A DNA stretch of 41,864 bases from Candidatus Zhuqueibacterota bacterium (GTDB lineage Bacteria > Zhuqueibacterota > Zhuqueibacteria > Thermofontimicrobiales > Thiofontviventaceae): positions 1 to 41,864 of the forward strand of contig JAFGDW010000227.1 of assembly GCA_016931935.1 (NCBI GenBank), given 5' to 3'. The notes under the pieces were generated by a model. It searched no databases. It saw only the letters and a list, made by a program, of their open reading frames with translations, and had not been told where the DNA came from. Position numbers and translations under genes: made by a program. This document shows, piece after piece, positions 9,181 through 17,062 of this stretch (positions are counted from its first letter, which is position 1; each line of letters opens with the position of its first letter).

Positions 9181-9738
9181 ATGCCGCCACCTCAAAATAC
9201 GTTTTCAACATTAAAATCACTCGTGCTATTCCATCAAGATATGCGTCCACTGATGACCGCGCAGGATGTGTATAAAATGTTGTATCAGAGTGTATTCGGA
9301 ATTGGTCACATTTTGAACAATCCGCAGCATGCGCGTCACTATCTGGAAGATGAAGTAGACGCCTTATCCATCGATCCAGCGGATGATCTGTTAATCGAAC
9401 CTATTTCTCACACGACAACAATGGTACGAGTTAATTTGCGTCCATTTGATTTAATGCTCGGAGATTATGACAAATTTTTCGACGTGATGATTGAATCAGC
9501 GCTAAAAACCACGGGTTCAATTGCGGAGTTTTGTGTGCTGTGGGATTCTTATGTGGAGTTGGTAAAATCAGGACACTTGCTTTTCAACTTGCCGGAACTG
9601 GCTGCTCTCCACATTGATGTGAAGCAAGCAGCCTATCCTGTGATGCATCATTCCCCGATCTATCGTCGCCATTACAGCCCGGCATATCGGGTAGTAAAAA
9701 AAGAGATATTTGAAACTGCATTTTTAATGACACTCTAG
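9181..9738 (+). CDS. Conserved-looking protein of unknown function
   Basis: The 185-residue soluble protein has no signal peptide or membrane helix. The N-terminal third (RPLMTAQDVYKMLYQSVFG, IGHIL) looks like a defined fold. The middle has VRVNLRPFDL, and the C-terminus is rich in His and Tyr (MHHSPIYRRHYSPAYRV). I do not recognise a named domain. AGGA 7 nt before the ATG supports the start, and the gene follows the AsmA-like gene by 10 nt, so it is co-transcribed. It converges with the fusion gene at 9758 with only a weak 5-bp hairpin between them. The conserved-looking acidic, His and Tyr residues could suggest an enzyme, but this is a guess. Confidence 0.65.
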   Translation: MPPPQNTFSTLKSLVLFHQDMRPLMTAQDVYKMLYQSVFGIGHILNNPQHARHYLEDEVDALSIDPADDLLIEPISHTTTMVRVNLRPFDLMLGDYDKFFDVMIESALKTTGSIAEFCVLWDSYVELVKSGHLLFNLPELAALHIDVKQAAYPVMHHSPIYRRHYSPAYRVVKKEIFETAFLMTL

Positions 9739-9757
9739 CGAACTTTATTTTCGCCAT

Positions 9758-12250
9758 CTAATCGTCAATCCATTCCAATATTTTTTGTCGATATTCATCC
9801 ACCATTTGCTGTGCCTTCGCCGGGATTTCGGCTTCGGCATTAACATGTACAAACGGGCGTTCTGTATCGGGTAACGTCAGAACCCAATCTGTGCCATCAA
9901 AAACTTTTACGCCGTCAATGAGTTGCCGGTCTTTACCTTCGGTGTATTCCATTAACCGGCGCATCACTTTGCCTTTTTGTTCCCAGGGGCATGGCACATT
10001 TACTTTTGCCATATGTAATACCGGTACCATATCATTCAATTCCCCGAGGTGAATACTTTTTCGTGACATTAACTCTAAAATTTTGGCCATGGTAAACATG
10101 CCATCGAACGCCAGTAAAAACTCTGTGAAGATAAATCCGCCTTTTGTATCGCCGGCATATTGAACACCTTTGGAAAAATAGGCATCCACAATCATTCGGG
10201 CATCGTTGCGGGTACGCACAATTTCCACACCGTGTTGAATAGCGATACGATCCACAAGTGATGATGCATTTATAGGCACAGCAATTTTACGCGGGCAATT
10301 GGCTTCTACCAGTAGTTTGGTAATTATTGCCAAGAGGCGATCGCTATCAATGAAACGTCCTTTTTCATCAACGACAAATATTTTTTCAGCGCAGGTATCA
10401 ACCAGAAATCCAATATCAGCCTGCAGCGAATTTACAATTTTTGATAACTGTTGGAGTTGTTTATCAAATGCAGTCTTGTTTTTGGTGAGTTTGCGTGAAT
10501 CGAGGAACGCATTTACAGAGATGACTTCACAATCAAGCACCCCAAGAATTTTCGGCAAAATCAGTGCAGCCGCGCCGAACGAATAGTCAATAACAACCCG
10601 GTATTTCGCTTGTTCGATTGCCCGGGCATCCAGATGGGAAATTAAATCTTCACAATATGTTTCCTTTACATGAGCCGGATAATGCACGTGACCAACCTGA
10701 TTGAATGACGCTCTACGGAAATCTTCACGGAAGAACATGCGTTCAATTGATTTTGTTTTACTGGTCGGCAAATCCCGCCCATCATCATCGAAAAACAAAA
10801 TATCGATTAATTTGGGATCGAATGGTGATTTACGAACATATGTACCGCCACGTTCGGGACCGGAACGAAGTTGATATCGTCCTACCGGGATTGGTACTAC
10901 CTGCAAATCGCGCACATTCAAGCCAGCCGCCATAAAACCGCTTTTTAACGCATTGGTAACCATTTCAGATGCCTCGGATGGATCCCGACCGCAAAGTACG
11001 CTGCTTCCCATCCCCAAATATGCACCGTATGCGCCGGCTAATTTTGCCACAAATTCAGGTGAGACTTCCGAATTCACGATTCCGGTAATTCGATTGTTTG
11101 CAAAAATATCGTGATACCAGCGATCTCCCCAAATCACACTCGACGTGACCACGGATGCATCATCAATAATTTTATCCGGCCACACTTTAATATTGGATTT
11201 AATCCGCGCGTTTTTCCCGACCGAGCAATTTTCACTAATGAAGACATTTTCAAGTACAAATACCTGATCTGCCAGGCGGGAACCTTTGGCAACTGTATCT
11301 CTGTTGAGATGAACATCTTTACCGGCAATTACATCATCCCACAAGATTGAATCATATAGAACACTTTCTTCTTCAATCGAACAGTTATTTCCAATAATTG
11401 AATTGGTTATTCGCGTCCCTTTTTTAATAGTTGTATTATGGCCAACAATTGCAGCCCCTTCAAACTGTACGCCCGATTCGAGCTTACAATTGTCACCTAT
11501 CCATACATGATCCTGAATTTGGTGACCCGCAATTTCAACTTTAATTGCACCATTCAGGCAATCAAGATTAGCGTTCTGATATTCGTTTAAATCGCCCACA
11601 TCTTTCCAGTATCCTTCAGCGACATGACCTAACAAATTTTTCTGGTCCGCCAGCAATTTAGGAAATAAATCTTTGCTAAAATCAAACACAGTACGATCGG
11701 GAATATACTCAAAAACGTTGGGTTCCAAAATGTACATACCGGTATTTATTGTATCACTAAATATTTGTCCCCACGTTGGTTTCTCAAGAAATCGTGTAAT
11801 TCGTCCGCTATCACTTGTCATAACAACTCCATACGCTAGCGGGTTCTGCACGCGCGTCAAAATTAAAGTTGCCAGACCTTGTTTTTCCTGATGCTCCAGA
11901 ATAGCTTTTGTTAAATCGATGTCTGTTAAAACATCACCTGAAATAACAACAAATCGATCATCAATCATCGAAGCAGCTTTTCTGACCGCACCGGCTGTTC
12001 CGTAATCTTCATCCGCATGAATATATCGCATATTTACTTTAAATCGCGATCCATCACCAAAATAGTTAGTGATTACCTCCGGTTGGTGATGTAATAATGA
12101 GATTATTTCATTAATTCCATGAGAGCGAAGTAAATTAACTACATGCTCCATGATAGGACGATTTGCTATCGGTACCATGGGTTTTGGTATGTTGCAAGTC
12201 AGTGGCTTTAAGCGCGTACCAAATCCGCCAGCCATAATAATCCCTGTCAT
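9758..12250 (-). CDS. Sugar nucleotidyltransferase / degenerate phosphomannomutase fusion
   Basis: The 830-residue product has a nucleotidyltransferase domain (1-230; AGGFGTRLKPLT loop, metal site SGDVLTDID near 104-112), left-handed beta-helix hexapeptides (about 240-375) and a phosphoglucomutase/phosphomannomutase-like region (about 385-820). This matches the mannose-1-phosphate guanylyltransferase-like fusions of cyanobacteria and actinobacteria. The mutase motifs are altered: TASHNP is RKSPFDP (473-479), DGDADR is DTCAEK (618-623), and the phosphate loop RPSGTEP is LPDTERP. The nucleotidyltransferase half looks intact; the mutase half is probably regulatory or of changed activity. The ATG at 12250 has AGGAGG 9 nt upstream, which excludes the ATG at 12274. 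GDP-mannose or another NDP-hexose is the likely product. Confidence 0.8.
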   Translation of the reverse strand: MTGIIMAGGFGTRLKPLTCNIPKPMVPIANRPIMEHVVNLLRSHGINEIISLLHHQPEVITNYFGDGSRFKVNMRYIHADEDYGTAGAVRKAASMIDDRFVVISGDVLTDIDLTKAILEHQEKQGLATLILTRVQNPLAYGVVMTSDSGRITRFLEKPTWGQIFSDTINTGMYILEPNVFEYIPDRTVFDFSKDLFPKLLADQKNLLGHVAEGYWKDVGDLNEYQNANLDCLNGAIKVEIAGHQIQDHVWIGDNCKLESGVQFEGAAIVGHNTTIKKGTRITNSIIGNNCSIEEESVLYDSILWDDVIAGKDVHLNRDTVAKGSRLADQVFVLENVFISENCSVGKNARIKSNIKVWPDKIIDDASVVTSSVIWGDRWYHDIFANNRITGIVNSEVSPEFVAKLAGAYGAYLGMGSSVLCGRDPSEASEMVTNALKSGFMAAGLNVRDLQVVPIPVGRYQLRSGPERGGTYVRKSPFDPKLIDILFFDDDGRDLPTSKTKSIERMFFREDFRRASFNQVGHVHYPAHVKETYCEDLISHLDARAIEQAKYRVVIDYSFGAAALILPKILGVLDCEVISVNAFLDSRKLTKNKTAFDKQLQQLSKIVNSLQADIGFLVDTCAEKIFVVDEKGRFIDSDRLLAIITKLLVEANCPRKIAVPINASSLVDRIAIQHGVEIVRTRNDARMIVDAYFSKGVQYAGDTKGGFIFTEFLLAFDGMFTMAKILELMSRKSIHLGELNDMVPVLHMAKVNVPCPWEQKGKVMRRLMEYTEGKDRQLIDGVKVFDGTDWVLTLPDTERPFVHVNAEAEIPAKAQQMVDEYRQKILEWIDD

Positions 12251-12332
12251 TAAATGACTCCTCCTTTGTTCCACACATTCACATCATCATTGATCACTGC
12301 GCATACACGTCGTGTTAAGGATTAATTATTTT

Positions 12333-12362
12333 AAAAGCTACACAATCTGTCCGATTAGTCAA
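12333..12362 (-). promoter_or_regulatory. Putative Bacteroidetes-like promoter for fusion gene
   Basis: On the minus strand a TTG (12362-12360), 19 nt and TAGCTTTT match the TTG-N19-TAnnTTTG pattern described for Bacteroidetes sigma factors at all but one position. It lies about 80 nt upstream of the chosen start. The AT-rich background makes this tentative. Confidence 0.3.
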
Positions 12363-12621
12363 TAAGAATCTATATTGATAGGTGGTTGTGTAAGATTGAA
12401 AATTGTGATTATCCCCCAAAGTATTTAATAGTTTAAAGAATTTAAACCATAGGTGAACATGTCATAACAAATAAAGCGTTCAAAAAGCGATACACCTATC
12501 AGCAAAAACAAAACGTATATTAGTAATGAAAATATTAATTTAAGTCAAGTTATATTTTATTAATGATTGTGTTGATTTATTTGTATCTCTTCAAAAAATG
12601 CGGAAATCTTAGCCCTGTTGT

Positions 12622-12715
12622 TCATGCTTCAACTCCGCTCAGCATGGAGCTACACTGGTACTTCACACTGAGCCATTCGTCAAGCTCAAGATATACTCCG
12701 TAGAAGTATGAAAGT
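12622..12715 (+). repeat. REP-like dispersed hairpin element (copy B)
   Basis: It shares ACTCCGCTCAGCATG, CTTCACACTGAGCC, TTCGTCAAGCTCA and ATACTCCGTAGAAG-type blocks with copies A and C. The inner stem is TGAGC/GCTCA and the outer stem is TTCACAC with GTATGAA. The base next to the outer stem is C:G here but G:C in copy A, which is consistent with selection or descent of a folded structure. Confidence 0.65.
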
Positions 12716-12870
12716 CTGCAATCTTGCTATAACTATTCTCAATTATCGAGCGGATATATTTCTTTTCTTTCTTAATAGAAATATTAAAAATACGAAGATG
12801 TCAACAATCTTCTTTATTTTAATGCAACCTAAAAGACTAAAAAATCATCACATGTAATCTAATGGAAAAT

Positions 12871-12899
12871 AAAAAGCCCCCAGCACACGCCAGGGGCTT
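12871..12899 (-). terminator. Rho-independent terminator after response regulator
   Basis: On the minus strand AAGCCCC and GGGGCTT (12899-12893 with 12880-12874) form a GC-rich stem followed by a T run (TTTTTATTTT). It lies 24 nt past the stop of the regulator gene. Confidence 0.8.
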
Positions 12900-12922
12900 C
12901 GGAGGGAGGAAAAAATGAGATG

Positions 12923-13606
12923 TTATAAAAATCTATAACCAGTTCCATGAATCGTTTCGATGTATTGAGACGGGTATTTGTATTCGCCCAATTTTTCACG
13001 CAAGCGTTTGATGTGAACATCAACAGTGCGATTAGTCACATATACTTTGCGTCCCCACACTTTCTCCAAAATCTCCTTGCGTGAAAACACGTTTTCGCGC
13101 CGGGAAGCCAGCAGGTAAAGAAGTTTGAATTGAATGTACGTTAAATCAATCGGTTTTCCGCCTTTTTTCACCTTATGTTCGTCAAGATCAATTTCAATGT
13201 CCTTGACTTTGATCTTTTTCGATTCATTTTTCTCGATGCGACGAATAATGGCGCGAATGCGTGCTGTAAATTCTTTCCGGCCAAACGGGCGGGTAATAAA
13301 ATCATCGGCACCACTTTCAAAACCACGTACAATTGATTCTTCATCTTCTTTGGAAGAGACCATAATCACGACTGAACGCCGGGCTTCGTAGTCGTCTTTT
13401 AATTTACGACATACTTCCCAACCTTCTTGTTCCAACGAATCCAAGTCCAACATTACAATTTCGGGCTTTTCATTCACTGTTAAATCATACACATTGTCGG
13501 AATCTTCTACAGAAATTACATTGTAGCCTTCTTCCTCTAATACCTTCGAAATGGAGCTAGGGCTTCCATTTTGCTGTTCGACGATGAGTACTTTTCCCTT
13601 ATCCAT
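12923..13606 (-). CDS. OmpR/PhoB-type response regulator with atypical receiver
   Basis: The 227-residue protein has a receiver domain (1-120) and a winged-helix DNA-binding domain (about 132-227; RKEILEKVWGRKVYV, RTVDVHIKRLREKLG, IHGTGYRF). In the receiver the phospho-acceptor Asp54 is present (MLDLD), but the usual acidic pair is Glu10-Gln11 and the invariant Lys of the KPF motif is Arg106 (ITRPF); Ser84 occupies the Thr/Ser position. Such changes often weaken or abolish normal phosphotransfer. The DNA-binding half is orthodox. GAGG 8-9 nt before the ATG supports the start. The sensor kinase at 14423 is on the same strand but 816 nt away, so pairing is plausible but not certain. Confidence 0.88.
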   Translation of the reverse strand: MDKGKVLIVEQQNGSPSSISKVLEEEGYNVISVEDSDNVYDLTVNEKPEIVMLDLDSLEQEGWEVCRKLKDDYEARRSVVIMVSSKEDEESIVRGFESGADDFITRPFGRKEFTARIRAIIRRIEKNESKKIKVKDIEIDLDEHKVKKGGKPIDLTYIQFKLLYLLASRRENVFSRKEILEKVWGRKVYVTNRTVDVHIKRLREKLGEYKYPSQYIETIHGTGYRFL

Positions 13607-14240
13607 TTTCTATCCTCTTTAGTTTATATATTAGGGGGTTAATTGAATTATCCATCTCGAAATGATGTCCATCGCATCGAGAAAGTTGCAGTGCTATCTT
13701 TTCGCAAGCCCTTCACCCCAACCATCAACGTCACAAGATTTGGTGTTCTCTCCATCCCGATGCGAGGATCAGTCATACATTCATGTTAAGAACTTAAACA
13801 TTAACCATCAAAGGACAATCTGTCCAACTGCAACTTTTATGCCAATACTGTAAAATTGATAAAATTCCAGTCATGGGGATTAGTATTTAAATTCTGTTAG
13901 GCGATCTCGCATGCTTTAACTTCCAATTTTTTATGATGTTTTACACTATCTTGCTATATTACAATTGTGGCAAAATCGAAAAATGGCTGAAATTAATACA
14001 GTACAATGACAATTATGACAAATCAATCATAATATTGTCTGTACGGAAATTAACCATCAGATTTTTAATAGTTTCCGGTTCATTTTGAAACATTTTACTA
14101 TTGAGTCGTGGAGTGTAAAGTTATCGCTAACTATATTATAACAAAGAACTAAAACTATTTTGTTACAGAGATTAAACAATACTGTATTTAAAAGTTACCA
14201 ATTTGAAATATCCTGAGAAATATTAATTTATCGCATTTCC

Positions 14241-14254
14241 GTAACATATGTTAC
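14241..14254. promoter_or_regulatory. Perfect palindrome, possible operator
   Basis: GTAACATATGTTAC is a perfect 14-bp inverted repeat. Its half-site TGTTAC recurs at 14161, 14336 and 14347, giving spacings of about 88, 87 and 11 nt. This could be a binding site for a dimeric regulator, though the region is AT-rich. Confidence 0.3.
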
Positions 14255-14369
14255 ATTATGATACAAAGTTAACTTGACTTCTGTTTCAGTTTGAAAAGGT
14301 GAGTGAATATTACCAACTGGACAATTATTTATCACTGTTACTAATGTGTTACATTCTTCTGGTCAATAT

Positions 14370-14385
14370 CGTGACATGCATCACA
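14370..14385. promoter_or_regulatory. CRP/FNR-like binding site candidate
   Basis: CGTGA, 6 nt and TCACA match nine of the ten consensus positions of the TGTGA-N6-TCACA site of CRP-family regulators. It lies just downstream of the kinase stop codon and far upstream of the regulator gene, so its target is unclear. Confidence 0.3.
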
Positions 14386-14422
14386 ATCTTTACATTTTTT
14401 TTAAGTTGGGACATTAATTTTT

Positions 14423-15622
14423 TTAAATAATTATTCGCATACACGTGCCTTCACCGATTCGTGTATCCTTTAAAACAAGCTTCCCACCATGATATTCTTC
14501 AATGATACGCTTCGATAAATTAAGCCCCAGTCCCCAACCTCGTTTCTTTGTGCTGAATCCCGGTCGAAATATCAGACGCCTGTTTTGCGTGAGAATACCT
14601 TTGCCATTATCTTTCACATCAATATAAATGCGCTTAGCGCGATCGTTCATGCGATCCACGGACAAATCGATAATTCCTTTCTCTTTTTCAATCGAATCGA
14701 GTGCATTTTTAATCAGATTCTCAATAACCCATTCAAATAAATCCCTGTTAATCATCCGGTCGGGTACTTCGTCATATCTTTCATTGATAGAAATCTGCTT
14801 TCCCATATGAGGCAACCGGCGGCGAAAATATTCAGCCACATCATGGATTATGGGAATAACACTCTGCCTTTTTAATTCAGTTTGTGAACCGATTTGTGAA
14901 AACCGCGTGGTTACCTTGTATAACCTGCCAATGTCATTTTCCATTTCCGGAATCGTTTGAATAACATGATCCTCCGACATGTCCGATTTCATGAGCTCAA
15001 TCCACCCCATTAATGATGATAAGGGCGTGCCAAGCTGATGTGCTGTTTCTTTCGCCATGCCTACCCAAATAAACTGCTGTTCGCTTTTTTTAATACTTCG
15101 GAAACCCAGAAATGAAATCAGCACAAATAAGCCAACAATTATTATTTCCACATACGGAAACCAAATTAAACGGGTTATCAGCTTTGAATCGCCATAATAA
15201 AGGTAGCCCAAAATTTCATCGCCGGATTCCGAATACGGATTCAACAGCGGAATCGGCGCCATTTCCTGTTCGAGACGAACCATAATTCGCCGAACACGTT
15301 CGATTGTCTCCGGAGATCGATCATCGGGATCGATACCAATGCCTTCCCAATAATTCGGATTTTTATCTTTATCCGTGTTAATAATCGGGAAATTCGATTT
15401 ACGAACAATCTGCTCGAAAATGAAATTCAAATTCTCAACATTTTCTTCAGCAATTGCCCGGGAATAAATATTGGCGTAAAACTCCAAAATGGATCGTGAC
15501 TGTGCCCGGAGTTTCATCACAATGGACTGCGAATACAACATCATAAAGATGATAAGACACACACCAATAAAGAAGATAGTTGTTTTAAACCGTCCCGATA
15601 AACGATATAGTACGCGATGCAT
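14423..15622 (-). CDS. Membrane sensor histidine kinase
   Basis: The 399-residue kinase has membrane helices at about 13-31 and 155-174 flanking a periplasmic sensor region of roughly 120 residues. The H-box has His195 (ETAHQLGTPLSSL), followed by the N-box (302-310, NLIKNALDS), the G1 box (DNGKGI, 338-343), the F-box (FSTKK) and the G2 box (GWGLGLN). All catalytic motifs look intact. There is no HAMP or PAS domain. AAGGAG 5 nt upstream of the ATG fixes the start. The cognate partner may be the regulator at 12923; the sensed signal is unknown. Confidence 0.9.
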   Translation of the reverse strand: MHRVLYRLSGRFKTTIFFIGVCLIIFMMLYSQSIVMKLRAQSRSILEFYANIYSRAIAEENVENLNFIFEQIVRKSNFPIINTDKDKNPNYWEGIGIDPDDRSPETIERVRRIMVRLEQEMAPIPLLNPYSESGDEILGYLYYGDSKLITRLIWFPYVEIIIVGLFVLISFLGFRSIKKSEQQFIWVGMAKETAHQLGTPLSSLMGWIELMKSDMSEDHVIQTIPEMENDIGRLYKVTTRFSQIGSQTELKRQSVIPIIHDVAEYFRRRLPHMGKQISINERYDEVPDRMINRDLFEWVIENLIKNALDSIEKEKGIIDLSVDRMNDRAKRIYIDVKDNGKGILTQNRRLIFRPGFSTKKRGWGLGLNLSKRIIEEYHGGKLVLKDTRIGEGTCMRIII

Positions 15623-15710
15623 GGCAGCTCCTTAGCTAGGTTTCACCAATATAGCACCTTCATGCCATGAAAAGCAAGCAAAAACTCAGAATGCCTTCAA
15701 TACAATTCGC

Positions 15711-15741
15711 TTGACTTTTTCTGGATAAATGATTATTGTTG
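15711..15741 (+). promoter_or_regulatory. Putative promoter of the glycan operon
   Basis: TTGACT and TATTGT are 17 nt apart; read the other way, TTG-N20-TATTGTTG resembles the Bacteroidetes-type pattern. It ends only about 7 nt before the ATG at 15748, so a transcript would be almost leaderless, and the gene lacks a good ribosome site. Confidence 0.35.
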
Positions 15742-15747
15742 TAGGTC

Positions 15748-17055
15748 ATGAAAAAAATGCTATGCATCAGCTATTACTGGCCGCCAGCCGGAGGACCAGG
15801 CGCGCAACGGATTGTTAAGTTTGCAAAATATCTACCTGATTTTGGCTGGCAACCGATCGTATTAACCGTTAAAAATGGTGAATTTCCATATATTGATGAG
15901 TCGTTGGCTAACGATACAGAAACAGCCAAGGTAATTCGAACATATAGCATCGAGCCATTTCAATTCTATAAAAAAATGACTGGACGCAAATCATCTGAAA
16001 CATTGCCGGTTGGGTTGTTGACTGTTAAATCACAGAAACCGACGGAACGAATCGCCGGATGGATGCGTAGCAATTTATTCGTACCTGATGCACGTGTGGG
16101 CTGGATTCCGTTTGCAGTACGAAAAGGACTTTCAATTATCCGCCGTGAAAACATTGATGCCATTTTCACGTCGTCTCCGCCGCATTCGCTTCAATTAGCA
16201 GGCTTATGGCTGAAAAAATTAACCGGACTTCCGTGGATTGTCGACTTTCGTGATCCGTGGACGGACATTCGCTATTACCAATTTTCAAATCGGTTAAGGT
16301 TTGCAAAAAAACTGGATGCGTATTATGAACGGCAGGTTTTGCAATCAGCCGATCATATTTTGACGGTCAGCGCCGATCTTGTTCACAAATTTCAGCAAAA
16401 AGTCCGGCACGTTTCAAGTGACAGAATTCATGTGATGCCCAACGGATTTGATGTATCCGATTTTCAGCATACAGTTTCAGTTGGTTCTGAAAAATTTACA
16501 ATCCTGCATAGCGGAAATATTCTGGCACATCAAAATCCGACAGTATTATGGAAGGCACTGCAGCATTACATTGCAGAGCAACCTACGTTTGCAGATCAAC
16601 TGGAAATTCGCTTTATTGGACGAGTTCATCCGGCGATTGTTCAATCGATTCATGAATATGGATTAACCAATTATACGAATGTTCACGGATTTATTCCGCA
16701 TTCGGAGATCATCAGGGAGATGATGGCAGCGACCATATTGTTGATGGTTGTTCCACAAACCAAATCGAACCTGGGCATTGTCACAGGTAAATTATTTGAG
16801 TACATTGGTAGTGGTCGGCCAATTTTGGCTATTGGTCCGACAAATGGAGATGCTGCCATCATTCTGAAACCGTTCCCAAACAGCATGGTATGTGATTATT
16901 ATGATACGGAGTCATGCGTTTCATTCATAAAACAAATTTATGGGGATTTTCAACGAGGTGAAGTATTGGAATCTCCGACCGAGCTACGAGCGCCTTATTC
17001 TCGGGTCGAATTAACCTGGAAGCTGGCAACAATATTGGATAACGCTATTCATTAA
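15748..17055 (+). CDS. Glycosyltransferase, GT4-like (GT-B fold)
   Basis: The 435-residue cytoplasmic enzyme is predicted to transfer a sugar from an NDP-sugar to a growing glycan. The N-terminal Rossmann domain begins CISYYWPPAGGPGAQR. FTSSPPHSLQLAG and WIVDFRDPWTD are characteristic of this subfamily, and the C-terminal domain begins after VMPNGFD, with the nucleotide-sugar region around GIVTGKLFEYIGSGRPI. It is the first gene of a co-directional set (7 nt to the epimerase-like gene). The ribosome site is weak. Donor and acceptor cannot be assigned. Confidence 0.85.
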   Translation: MKKMLCISYYWPPAGGPGAQRIVKFAKYLPDFGWQPIVLTVKNGEFPYIDESLANDTETAKVIRTYSIEPFQFYKKMTGRKSSETLPVGLLTVKSQKPTERIAGWMRSNLFVPDARVGWIPFAVRKGLSIIRRENIDAIFTSSPPHSLQLAGLWLKKLTGLPWIVDFRDPWTDIRYYQFSNRLRFAKKLDAYYERQVLQSADHILTVSADLVHKFQQKVRHVSSDRIHVMPNGFDVSDFQHTVSVGSEKFTILHSGNILAHQNPTVLWKALQHYIAEQPTFADQLEIRFIGRVHPAIVQSIHEYGLTNYTNVHGFIPHSEIIREMMAATILLMVVPQTKSNLGIVTGKLFEYIGSGRPILAIGPTNGDAAIILKPFPNSMVCDYYDTESCVSFIKQIYGDFQRGEVLESPTELRAPYSRVELTWKLATILDNAIH

Positions 17056-17062
17056 TTTCATT

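Larger units (their letters stand above)
12251..12922. other. Intergenic region, 672 nt
   Basis: This AT-rich gap lies upstream of the fusion gene and downstream of the response-regulator gene, both on the minus strand. It contains a possible promoter at 12333-12362, a REP-like element at 12622-12715 and a terminator at 12871-12899. I see no credible open frame. Confidence 0.6.
13607..14422. other. Long AT-rich intergenic region between kinase and regulator
   Basis: These 816 nt lie between two minus-strand genes. A small open frame at 13662-13853 has no ribosome site or familiar composition and is discounted. The segment contains a perfect 14-bp palindrome, TGTTAC at 14161, 14249, 14336 and 14347, and a CRP/FNR-like site. 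It must include the regulator's promoter and could hold a regulatory RNA, but no RNA fold is recognisable. Confidence 0.5.

Noticed and set aside
13662..13853. Open frame of 63 codons in the kinase/regulator gap
   Set aside because: No ribosome site, Ser/Pro-rich chance-like composition, and no coding signature.
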